Origin: Molanna angustata
Taxonomy: Eukaryota; Arthropoda; Insecta; Trichoptera; Molannidae
Direction of reading: 5' to 3'
Assembly (NCBI GenBank): GCA_963576475.1
Contig: OY754967.1
Span: 24,378,651 to 24,442,650, forward strand
Length of the DNA: 64,000 bases
Numbering within the stretch: the stretch's first letter is position 1; the number at the start of each line of letters is the position of its first letter. The notes beneath the pieces were generated by a model. It did not search any database, was not told the origin of the DNA, and saw only the letters and a program-made list of their open reading frames with translations. Made by a program: the position numbers and the translations under genes. Shown in pieces: positions 25,250-36,500 of the stretch.

Positions 25250-25623
25250 ACATTTCGTGATTTACAAGAAAAATCTAGATCTAGTTTACGCAATCTGCTG
25301 GTCTAGTTTTAAGTGTGATTAAATCTGTAAACACGATCCATGATCATAGTGTCATTATATCTTACTGAGTAACATAAATTAAATGCGTGTGTAAAGTCTA
25401 CAAACTAGGTCTCAAAAATCGTGAACAAACATAATATTAACCGTCGACCGACATTTTCATCAGCTGATACCGCTATGTGCTCTCGGAGAAAATATTCACC
25501 AGATCTCAGTTACCTCACAACGTAAAGAGAACCATTTGTTACGTTCGCCTGAAAGCTCCTGAAAAACGCTTTCATAATTCACCTGATTTATTCGCACTAG
25601 TTAAAATTTATTTGTCCAAAAAA
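25250..25623 (+). promoter_or_regulatory. Gene 2 5' leader with a short upstream ORF
   Basis: The stretch before the gene 2 start is less AT-rich than its surroundings and contains an upstream ATG at 25475-25477 opening a 16-codon ORF that ends before the main start. The main frame is open upstream of 25624 but without an ATG; it could be entered only by a non-AUG codon. Where transcription starts cannot be read directly. Confidence 0.4.
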
Positions 25624-26591
25624 ATGTTACGAAACATACTTGTGCTTAAACCGGAATTCTTTTTTGTATATATTTTATATCTCTATTTATTTTTGAGTGA
25701 ATTTAAATACAGTGAAGCCGCTTCAGTGACAGCTGCTAGACCACCTGAGCCAGGATTGTTTATAGTGACCCCTGAACCAGCATATTCAAAAGTTGAACAT
25801 TTTCCCAATTTCCTCCCCACACCTCTCCCTGAAGCTGAATTAAATCAACTGTCCGCGAGTTCTCGTACAACACAAATCGACCACGATATCAAAACGACAG
25901 AATCAACTACATTGAAATCTATCAAAAGCAATTTTCCTTACTTCATTCCTACTCCGCTTCCAGAAGATGAGTCTTCAGAGTTAAAAAACTCCACAAAACT
26001 TTTCGTGCCTCAGAATAATACCAACCGTTCAAACGAAAACAGTGAAATAATTTCCGATTCCGAAGCCAGATATTTTCCTCAGTTCCTACCAACACCACTC
26101 CCCGATTATGATTTTGAAAGAAATCAAAATTATCTAACAAAGATGTCTTCTACCAATCCACCTCCGGATATCATCATTGCAGAATTCAAGCCGGGATCAA
26201 ATGGCAAACAGAGTGATGGCATGATTTCTGTAAAAGAAATGCTTAGTAAAGAAAAAGTGCCATTTGGGACATTGATTAAAAATCCATCGACGACAACGAC
26301 TACAACAGAAAGTTCTAATATGAAAGTGGAAGATGTGTGGGATATTATACGTCATAATCAAAAATTAGAAAAAACATATTCAAGAAAAGATCTAGTGACA
26401 CAATTACCTGTGGATTATTCAATAGACTTAGACAATAAACATGCTTCAGAAAAGGTGTATTCTTTGGGATACAAATATAACAAATATAACGCTACGGGAA
26501 ATTCTGAATATAGTGTTGAAACAATACCATCAATAGCATTAGATAAAGACGAGTGGTCAAGTGCTGTTCCGGAGTTTCATAATTTAATGAA
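25624..26591 (+). CDS. Gene 2 exon 1 (signal peptide and FPxFxPTPLP repeats)
   Basis: It encodes residues 1-322 plus two bases of codon 323 and ends at a GTAAGT donor (26592). Without splicing, the frame stops at once (TAA inside the donor), which supports the junction. It carries the signal peptide, the three repeats starting at nt 25801, 25933 and 26074, a Thr run (residues about 256-262) and several N-glycosylation sequons. Confidence 0.88.
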
Positions 26592-27770
26592 GTAAGTTTT
26601 CAAATGATATATTTATTTATTTTGTTAAATATTGATATTTTAAGAACTTTTTTCCAAAAAATACTATTATTGATTAACACATGAAGTAAAATAAAAGTAC
26701 AAATAAATTGTCATTTTATGCGATTAATGAATTAGAATTATTGAAATATCTACTACATATATATTATGTAGTAGATACAAGGAAAATGAAATTGAATGAA
26801 TTCCTTATCATTTTTGTGATTTACAAATTTAATCGATGTTTTTTTTTTCAGTGAAACGGATAAAAGAATGCAACAGCTGGAAGGAAAGCTAGAAATCGAT
26901 GAACCCCGAACAACACGAGGAGGCAGTTCATGGGGATACCCCGAAGCTCGGAGGCCGGTTAAGATTAGATACTCCTCTTCCCAATATTCTGATAGCTATG
27001 CCAACGTGGACGACGATCCACATGATCCATATTTATCAGTTGGAGTCGCGGAAGATAGATACAATCCAGCACAACCATACTTACCCCCGAAACCAGACGC
27101 CCCAAAACCAAAACCAAAACCTCAAATGCCCCCTCCCCCTGTCCCCATGCCTCCACCACCTCCACCGCCAAAACCTCAACAAGTCATGGCGCCACCTTCG
27201 TTTACATATGATTCCATACCGTCCTATTCTGATTCTAAGCCACCCGATGTCAGCTACAGTTACTCTAGACCAAACGACGACAGTGGTCCACCATCTTCGG
27301 ACGACAGCTTCAAGTTTGATTCTCCTCCATCAGATTCGTCAGTAATATCTGACTTCGACTCGTATCCTCAGCTGATATTCGATGATCATCATCACCACTC
27401 GCACGAAACAGATTATCACGACTTCCATCACCACTATCATGATCATCCTCCACCTCCTCCTCCACCGACCACCACTACTACAACTCCAGCTCCCACCGAA
27501 GATAAACGAGTCAATAATCGCTTCAGTTATTACTATCTGGGTAAAAAGCTCTGGTATCTTCCCCTGTATTTCAGCGTTTACTTTATTATATACGTAGGAG
27601 CTTTAATAATTAAATCCATTTCTAGACACAAAATAACATATCCACAACACTGGAAAACCAAAAGATCGCTAGATTTTAAAATGACCAATGATGAACTTCA
27701 TAATTTAACTCGTTTAACCAGCAATGCTTTGATGAAGTTTTCAGAGAAATATTTGACAAAAAAATTATAA
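25624..27770 (+). CDS. Unrecognised Pro-rich single-pass membrane protein with three FPxFxPTPLP repeats (gene 2, 2 exons)
   Basis: Exons 25624-26591 and 26852-27770 (968 and 919 nt) join in phase to give 628 residues. The ATG at 25624 has A at -3 and is followed by a hydrophobic signal peptide (residues about 12-25, rich in Phe/Tyr/Leu). The motif FPxFxPTPLP occurs at residues 60-69, 104-113 and 151-160. Next comes a Thr-rich linker and a segment at 240-340 of more ordinary composition. Residues about 395-435 are Pro/Lys-rich with poly-Pro, 440-495 Ser/Asp/Tyr-rich, and 498-540 His/Asp-rich, then poly-Pro and poly-Thr. Residues about 555-578 (KKLWYLPLYFSVYFIIYVGA) form the only clear internal membrane segment, followed by a basic tail of about 50 residues. 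This suggests a long disordered extracellular part and a short cytoplasmic tail (inference). I do not recognise the family. Confidence 0.85.
26747..26776. repeat. Short perfect hairpin in the gene 2 intron
   Basis: Arms TCTACTACATA and TATGTAGTAGA flank a short AT loop. It is too small for a typical microRNA precursor and is probably a chance or slippage palindrome. Confidence 0.6.
26852..27770 (+). CDS. Gene 2 exon 2 (Pro-rich, His/Asp-rich, membrane segment)
   Basis: The acceptor is a long T tract ending in CAG at 26851. The joined codon is Asn, followed by ETD, which makes an NET glycosylation sequon across the splice. The exon holds the poly-Pro, His/Asp-rich, poly-Thr, membrane and basic-tail parts and stops at TAA 27768-27770. 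The 260 bp intron contains a perfect short hairpin at 26747-26776. Confidence 0.88.
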
Positions 27771-29277
27771 AACTTAGGGAATACCTGAACTATATTAATT
27801 TTTGAAGTGTGGAGTTGATCTTCAAGCACAAGTGTTTATTGCACAAATATTATTGATATGATTTAATCAATTTTAATTTTCACTGAGAACTGATCATCGA
27901 CACATTATTATAATAAGTAAACGAATTGACTTGATTCATATAGAGTTAACTAATTAATTACTTTTAATAACATAGGAACTAAAGAATGTTCTAAATAAAT
28001 TAGATCTTAATTTAGACCTTCATAAATATAATTTAGTTTCAAGAAGTGAAATAGGTAAAATATTTAATTGTTAATGTTATCCACTGGACATTTTTCCATT
28101 CTTATTAAATTATCATTATTTCGATTTTCGGATAACTGTTCATTTGGATAACGTTTTTTTCGTGTATAAAAAAAGGAAGTGTATTTAAAGATGAATATGT
28201 ATATAATTTATATACAATTAATCTATAACATCAAATGTATTTTAAGTTTTCTGTATATAATAAAACGCATTAAAATGTTTTCAAAATTTATTTAATTTCA
28301 AATCAACAAATAAATTATTTGTAACAATTAATATAATAAGTGATATAAATTTACATTTTTTTTTACAAACCACATCACAAAATATGTATCACACGATAAT
28401 AGTAATCTCCAACTCCATTAGTATGCTAGAATTTAATATATTTATGATATCAGATTGTATAAAATTTATAATATATGTATATTTAAGAGTAACTAAAAAA
28501 AACTATTTTAATTATTTACGAGGATTTATAAAATGATGAATAAAAATAAAGGTGAAAATATATTCATTGTTCCATTTTTTGTTTATTATCATTAATACGA
28601 TATTATTTGTATACTGTATTTTATCTTTACATTTTTAATAATAAATGATAAAAAAATGATAAAAAGTATTTGTAAATTTATATACAATACATATTTTATA
28701 AATATACAGATAATTGTATATTATATAAAGTTTATCTGTATACAAATATGTATAACCTTAAAATATGAAAATCGATTGCCATAGTATTCAAAAAATATTT
28801 TTATATGAAATTATTTCAAATATTATTTTTGTAGAAAATGTTCATATTGATCAATATTTTAAAAATGCAGGTTAGTATTTAAATTATAACATTTTACATA
28901 TATTTCACTTCAATACTATTTTACACATTTATAAACATTAAAAATGTATATTTTTAGTATTTATTGAAAACTATAATTTAGGCGCGCAATAATTGATTAA
29001 TTTGTAAAATGAATATAAAAAAATCTACATATTAGGGAGGTATACTTTTTTATAAAAAAATGAAGATGAAGTTTTAATTTGTAATACAGTAACAAATCTG
29101 CATAATTCCCTAAATACAATAAAACAAATTTTTTCTGCATCATTTTATACCTATATATTATATTCATAAATGTGTACAAGACACATAAGACCTACTTATA
29201 TATCTGTACGACGATAAAATACATGATTATAAAAAAATATTTATTTAACTTTTTGTACAAAATATAAACAAATATAA
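27771..29277. other. Gene 2 3'UTR and AT-rich spacer to the convergent gene 3
   Basis: Very AT-rich; genes 2 and 3 end tail to tail about 2.2 kb apart. No gene between. Confidence 0.55.
28259..28264 (+). terminator. Candidate polyadenylation signal of gene 2
   Basis: AATAAA lies about 490 nt after the gene 2 stop. An earlier AATAAA is at 27994-27999. Either or both could be used. Confidence 0.35.
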
Positions 29278-29332
29278 TGGACACTGGCGGGCTTATTACC
29301 ATTATTTAATTTCTTCCAACCAACCAGATTAA
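29278..29332 (-). mobile_element. SINE-3 fragment
   Basis: Contains GGACACTGGCGGGCTTATTA and TTTCTTCCAACCAACCAG, the 3' body of the SINE seen at 49345-49460. Confidence 0.4.
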
Positions 29333-29936
29333 AAACGGATATCAACAAAAAATTAAAACTAAAAAAGAACAAAGAAAATAAACATAACACCAAGATAAAC
29401 AAAAAAAATCTATTTTTATTCTAGTTTTCTTATGTAATTTTTTTATATACTTAGGTGTTTATAATATAAATAATAAAATATCACAATAATAAACTTTCCT
29501 AATTTTAATACAAACAAGATGTACATATCAATTTCTATTCAACTTTTTTCTTATAAATGTGTAGTACAGATAAATATTATATTTCCCTCTTTAAATAAAA
29601 ATAAACCTTGGATCATTCACATTTTGTTTAGATAAATGTTCATTCATTCATCCATTTACCTACTTCATAATACTAAAAATATGAATAATGAAAATGAATC
29701 CTCAATTTTTATACGGAATTAAATACAAAATTAATATTTACAATTCATAATTTTAGGCAAATAATAATCTACCTATATAATAATACAAACGTAGGAATGT
29801 TACATTTTTAAAATTATTATAAAACAACTACTTAACCTAAATTAGAAATTAGTGAGAAATTTATTATTTTTCATTGCTTCTGCACTATTTTATTCAAATT
29901 ACTTTGTATAAAAATATCACGAAACAATATACATAA

Positions 29937-29942
29937 TTTATT
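29937..29942 (-). terminator. Candidate polyadenylation signal of the MFSD6-like gene
   Basis: A minus-strand AATAAA about 65 nt after the stop codon. The region is very AT-rich, so use is unproven. Confidence 0.35.
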
Positions 29943-30006
29943 TACATTTTTAATAAAAATACAATGGTTTATAATTGTCACAATTTTTTATGTTCCTTTG
30001 TACGAT

Positions 30007-30512
30007 TTATTTTTTATCGACGGCATCGACTCTATTCATTTCAATATCAATAGATCCATTTTGATATGCGTGTTCACCGACAGGTGGTGTTTCGCTGTCA
30101 CAGTACATTGGATTATCTAACCCGTGCAGATTGGATTTGTTACTATCGTGTGTCAACTGCGACTTATCTCTACTGAATATCGTCTTATCTTCATCATCCC
30201 CTATACTATAAATACTACATTTATCATTTTTACCAGCGACATCTTCCGAATAAAAATTGGTTTTCTTGTCGTTGAGGCGTTTCTTTTCATTGGATTTTTC
30301 CTTCTTCGACTTGCCGATGTCTTTGAGAGCTTTGGACGGTTTCTTGCAGATGTCGTTGCCTTCAACTTGTGGCATCTTCATGATGTACAGTTTGTTGAAG
30401 AGATAATAAACGCATCCTGTTACGACCGCAGCGCCAGAAAATATCTGATACGTCGGACGTGAACCGAACCATTTCATTAAGTAGCCTCCAATTAAACTTC
30501 CAGCGCCTTTAC
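30007..30512 (-). CDS. Mfsd6-like: MFSD6-like exon 10 (last helices, cytoplasmic tail, stop)
   Basis: It starts KGAGSLIGGYLMKWFGSRP, then the final helix (IFSGAAVVTGCVYYLF) and a tail of about 125 residues rich in Lys, Asp and Ser with no membrane segment. TAA is at 30009-30007. Confidence 0.93.
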
Positions 30513-33500
30513 CTAAGAATTGTTAAACATAACATATTATAATAATTTAAAATGATTAACAATGTATTAAGAAAAAAATAATAATACTTTTACATAATCA
30601 AAATCTTTAATCGATAGACATAGGTAAATAATTAGAATTTGTCTGTATTTGAAATGGAGTGAATTTATTATTAATAATTAGTTATTTAATTGGAAAAATA
30701 TATTTAATACCCACTTCCTATAATTACTCTTTATTTACAAGAAGCCTAATATTTTTATATTTAAAATTTATTTATATGAAATTAAATTAACATTATTTTT
30801 CTCACTTTTAAATGAAAAATATAATAAATAATTTTTTTTGTACTCTTTATCACACCATTTATAAATACGTCATTAAAAATAGAGGACTAGCAGTCATTAT
30901 TACCAACAATGTATTAATAACATTATAACCAATAATTTATAAATCAATTACTATATATTTTGTATGTAATGGGATTTATTTACATTTTTAGCGTGACGTA
31001 TTTTCTTGAATAATGCAAAATTTCACAAAAGAATAAAATTCACATCTTTAAAAATATTATATTGGATGAGTCCGGAAGAAAGGGTTGCCTTAAAAAGGAT
31101 GGCATGACCATATGAATGATATTTTGAAAAAAAATACAAATAGCCAAAACGATCTGAAAGAAAATATATGTTGACAAGGATATATAGAGGTGTGGCATTC
31201 GGCTCTTTTGTATTTTTTCCGATAAAATTCGTTATTTCAATTGAATTATAAAATGAAATATGAAGTTTACTAACCAACGCCATAGTATATTCCTCCTAGA
31301 AGACCTTGTATGCTAGTGTCGGTGGTCGTGGTAGAAAGCCTTGCTGCGTAAGTGACAGCAGCAGTAAAAGCCAATGAAGATGTAACTCCTTCCAATGCCT
31401 CAAAGAATAGACACATCCATGGATTGTAAAGGAGAGAATATCCTGTATATAAACAAAAAAAAATGTGTTATAATTTTGAGAGAAATTCTTTGATTTGTTC
31501 AAAAATTAAAAATCAATTCATATTTAAAAAAACAACCAACTCACAGCAGTATTATGTTACTTATGGATCACTATAGAACTAGTCTCAGAAAAACAAATCA
31601 TGATAGTAGACCTAATTAGTAGTTTAGTTATGAAGTTTTGTCTAAAATCCGATTTGTATTAAAATTTCATGAAAGTTCAAATAATATTTGAACCGATGAA
31701 TATCGCTGAATATACATGGGGGTTAAATCGAATGGTATTGAGGTCCCCTACCGCCCTGCTTCGGATGATCCATCCCGCCCTGTTACACCATTTATACAGA
31801 TAGCAAGGTCTGGGTGCTAGTCAATTTTTTCTTAATTACAGCAATTTTCCTCAACGACTTCCCGTCATTTGCTAAACTACCGCAAAACACATAAACAACT
31901 ATCATGTAATTGATTGAGATCTACCTAATTTTCTATTTCTCGTGTTAGTAAATACATAGTAGTAATATGTGTACATGCTACAAACATACAAACCATACAG
32001 TATTGTCAACAACATGATGATTTATTTTATCATGTCATTGCTTTTAATTTTTTAAAAATGAAGATCAAAAATTACTCTTCTCAAATATCTGTATATTATT
32101 TATATAAAAACGAATTAAGTAAGTATACTATTTTAATTAACAAACTATTTATTTATTTCTAAATTGTAAATGCAAACTAGAGTTCAAAGGCAATCAGGCA
32201 ATCTTTTCCAACCTAAGCAACTAAAGTGAACCGGTCTTATCAAATAACTAACACATGGTTAAAACAAAATGACGCCAGAAATGCTAATAATATATAATTA
32301 AGATCAAATATTTATCATCGTACTATCGTGTAGGTATATGTAAACATTGTATTTTATTCCTGGCGGGAGTCAATAATATTTTTTGACAAACTTTACACCT
32401 CAATAGAGAAAAGGTTGAATATACCAAATAGAAGAATGGAAAATCAGGCACCTACATGGCTCACTACCTATTATCGGCCGGTTTATGTGATAACTTAAAC
32501 CATTTGTGGAAGTTTTAAAGATTTATTTTAGATATTAAAAAAATGAATCATATAATCTTAAGAAAATCCTGAAGCAACATATTGTAGTAGCCCTTATTAT
32601 TTAACCGAAAAAAAGGAATTCAGTGCGGAAATTCTTTCATTTCATATTCAGTCTTATCATTTTTATGTTTAACTTTGATTTACAATACTTTTCAATTCAT
32701 TTAGATGTAGATTTCTGCTTTGTCATGAACACTAAATATAATATCTATTCAATGATGTTATGAATACGCGTTATCACTAGGTATAAGTACTTATATTCCT
32801 AATAAAATAGTCTATTTTTAAGATATCTTCTATAAGATGTACATAAAAACTAAGTAAAAATCGAGTTGATCCAACAAAGAAATGATAAAGAAGCTTTGAA
32901 AGAAGTTTTATTGGATCATATAACTTATTATTAAATATTATTTTGCTTACCTATGAGTCGAATGGCATAAAATAAGAAACCGATGAATAGAACATTGGCA
33001 TGACCAATTCTATCAATGATTGGACCAGAGAGGACAAGAAGAGGTATTCCAGCGATACCTCCAACTGTTATAGTAACACCCATGAGACTTCTGGAAGCAC
33101 CCAAATCCTGAAGCAACCAAAACAGGAAACTTTCTATGTAGCCCCACAGGGAACCTAAAAAAACAAAACAAAAATGAACTGATATAAAAATACATATAAT
33201 CAAGAACAGGTGTGCGAGGACATGAAGTGTATCTCCTATACAGAGTTGAAGAAAATCGCACAAAACCTAGAGAAGTAGGGAAAGAGATGGATAGCTTTGC
33301 TGCCAATTAATCAATTCCCAAGATTGAAACCAAGAGGATATCTGGTGTCGTGAAAATAATACTTCGTCTTCTTCCCCTGATTTGTGGCCGAAGGCCTGTT
33401 TTTTCAGTCAGAGACTGCCTCTTGTGATCTGGATGTCCAGCTGTCACTCCATCTTTTTGCTGGTCTCCCCCTTGCTCTACGACCCTCCGGGACTTCCTTG

Positions 33501-36500
33501 GATACAATTTTGGGTAGTCGATTGTCTCCCATTCTCTCGACATGGTTTCTCCATTGACACCTTCGCCCTCTACCCCAGGTAATATTACAAAATTACAAAT
33601 AAAGAAATTATTACTGTTAATATTATAAAATTACAAATAAATGTTGAACATATGATGAGAATACCAACAACAAATGTTGATTCTTGTTTTATTCCTTTTG
33701 TACTAAATCCAGGATCTTCGGATCTTTCCATCTTTTTGGTGATCAGTAACATAATCCCTCCAGAACCAACTTCTCATCCGGCTCCACTTCGTGATATCCT
33801 CAATTTCGGGTTTTTGTTTACAATTAAATTATAAGGATGTTGTTGTTTTGAATTTAAAAAAATGCTTTAAAATTAAAGATGTGCATTCATTTTATTCTGC
33901 CATAGTAACAACCATAATAATATAATAGATAAATACATTATAAGAACTCACCCAGAACAAAACATACAACGAAAAGAGCAAGAATCTCGACGTTCTTAAG
34001 AACAGTGACGACATCATTCATAAGATTTGAAGCTGGAGACTTGAATTCCAAATTGATAGCCATCATCAGGAACGAACTGAATACCTTCAATATAGCATAC
34101 AAATAGAATGCTGGCCTGTCCAAAAATAATAAAATATATTGTAACAGGAATAGTTCTGAATCTATTTCATAAGAATTCGGATATTTTAATAACATTTTAA
34201 AGGTTAAATATTCTGCATATCGCATCATTTACGACCAGTGACAGTTTACAAGTAAAAAATCTACTTTTATCGAATATTTTTTTAATTGCATATACGCAAA
34301 CATTGGATTTTTTCCCAATTTAGTTAATTTATTGCTACACATTTACCTTCCCGTGCTATGCCGGGTAAATAAAACTAGTATATTTCAATTTTGATAAAAG
34401 TCGCATCATAAGAATCATTCATTCATACCATCACGGCATATCCTACAATGGCACGAAAAATTACAAAATAAGATGCTGAGGTATACAAAACTACAATCTA
34501 NNNNNNNNNNNNNNNNNNNNNNNNNNNNNNNNNNNNNNNNNNNNNNNNNNNNNNNNNNNNNNNNNNNNNNNNNNNNNNNNNNNNNNNNNNNNNNNNNNNN
34601 NNNNNNNNNNNNNNNNNNNNNNNNNNNNNNNNNNNNNNNNNNNNNNNNNNNNNNNNNNNNNNNNNNNNNNNNNNNNNNNNNNNNNNNNNNNNNNNNNNNN
34701 TGTAAAGTATTTCTTCTGTAAGAAACTCATGATATCAGTCATTTTTAATAAAAGTAATTTTAATAATCCGACTCCAGAATAATGTCACAATTAAAAAATA
34801 AACACAATTAAAAAATAAACACTAATAAAAATATTTTCTTTTAAAATCAGACTCCATAATAATGTCGCTATTAAAAAATAAACAAAAATATTTTATTTTC
34901 TTTTAAAACTCGATAAATTCAATGGTACAAATAAAATCAAGAGAACTGAATGTAATTTAATCATAAAGCACGTGAGTAAAAATTCTCTCATCTGCCTCCT
35001 CAAACTATACTTTCAAACAGGGCGAATTTTCTTTCTCTTAAAATTATATTTCAACTACATTTATCTATTAAATCAACGTGTCATTTTAGATTGGATTCTA
35101 AGTCATCTAGTATTTCACTTATATTAATTTCACTTATATAAGTTAAACTAGGACGCTAGAGTGATTGAATGATTTGTTAAATATTAAACTTGAAACTGGC
35201 TAAGAACGTCACCGGTTGACGAAAGCCATATAAAAATAATGTTGATTTTACATCTAACACAACACATATGAATAAAAAACATATTAGAAGTTGATTGAAC
35301 TATTTTGGTTTGTATAGAAGACACATAGTTTCAGGAGGCTCCTAGAATTATTATTGTGATGAATTTAGTCTACTTTAGGATTACATATGGAAAATAGTCA
35401 TCAATTTATATTTTATAGAAAGATTTCTCTTTTGAATGATCATCAGTAATAAAGGTGGGTATAGGTACACATAATTGGCTTTCTAGTCACATTCATGTTA
35501 AATATTCGTACAAATTATATAACAATGAGGCTATAAACATAGTGATGTAATATGTAACTTAATGAGTCATTCGCAAAAGGAGTTATTTATTTGACTATCT
35601 ACATATAACACTATATCCATGACTCACTCACTCGAATATTTTCATAGTTGCATACACGCAAACCACAAATAATATCATTGACTCTCTGTCGGGAGTCAAT
35701 GATATTAAATGACAATTTTTTAACATCTCAATGGAGACGAAAAAGGAATATTATAGGAGAACCAGGAACTCAAGGCAGGGACTCAACAGGGCTGGTGATA
35801 AAAAGACACACTCACTTTTGTTTAAACTTAAAATACATTGAATTTAGTAATAGATTTATATCAATCATGCTATCAAGAAAATACTGTTCACGTAAACAGT
35901 TTAAAACGTATTGTAAATATTTGAAATAAAAAAAACGTACAATAACTTTTTTTTGATGCTGGAGACGATTAAGGGGGGGACTGCTGCCAACGTTCCAATT
36001 TTTCAATTTGATATACCATCATTATTTCTTATCAAATCGTTTTGAAAAAAATAATTTAGATAGTTTGGGTATTCATAAAGAAAAATGTATCTTTACTTTT
36101 TGATAATGTTCTGTATAAATTCTTGTAGAAAAATAATGGCATACCCCGATTTTCAACGTTTATCTTATATTTTTAATACAATATAAGGCGAAGTTCAAGA
36201 TATTTTTTTTAAAATAAAGAGGACAAAAATATCTAGAAAAATACGATGTGACGTTGCATTAATGCTTCAGGTTTAGGAAATAAACCTAAAAAACATTTAT
36301 TTTCCATTCAGCGCCATTGCGTAATATAAGTTTTTTTGGTTTATTAACTTAACCTGATGCATTAATGCAACGTTACATCGTATTTTTCCAGATATTTTGA
36401 TCTTCTTTAATTTTTAAAAAAATATAATGCTCTATACCTTATAGTTTTTTAGAAATTTAAGATAAATGTCAAAAATTGGGGTATGCTTATTATTTTCCTA

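Noticed and set aside
25477..25623. N-terminal extension of gene 2 from 25477
   Set aside because: It begins with GTG, not ATG, and would put the signal peptide 49 residues inside; ATG 25624 has a better context.
26899..27345. Overlapping ORFs inside gene 2 exon 2
   Set aside because: Shadow frames of a repetitive Pro/His-rich coding region.
34711..34740. Start of the missing MFSD6-like exon at the gap edge
   Set aside because: An acceptor-like string is present on the minus strand, but the 15 following bases do not encode the expected residues; not strong enough to call.
34473..34742. ORFs across the run of Ns
   Set aside because: Unknown bases cannot support an ORF.
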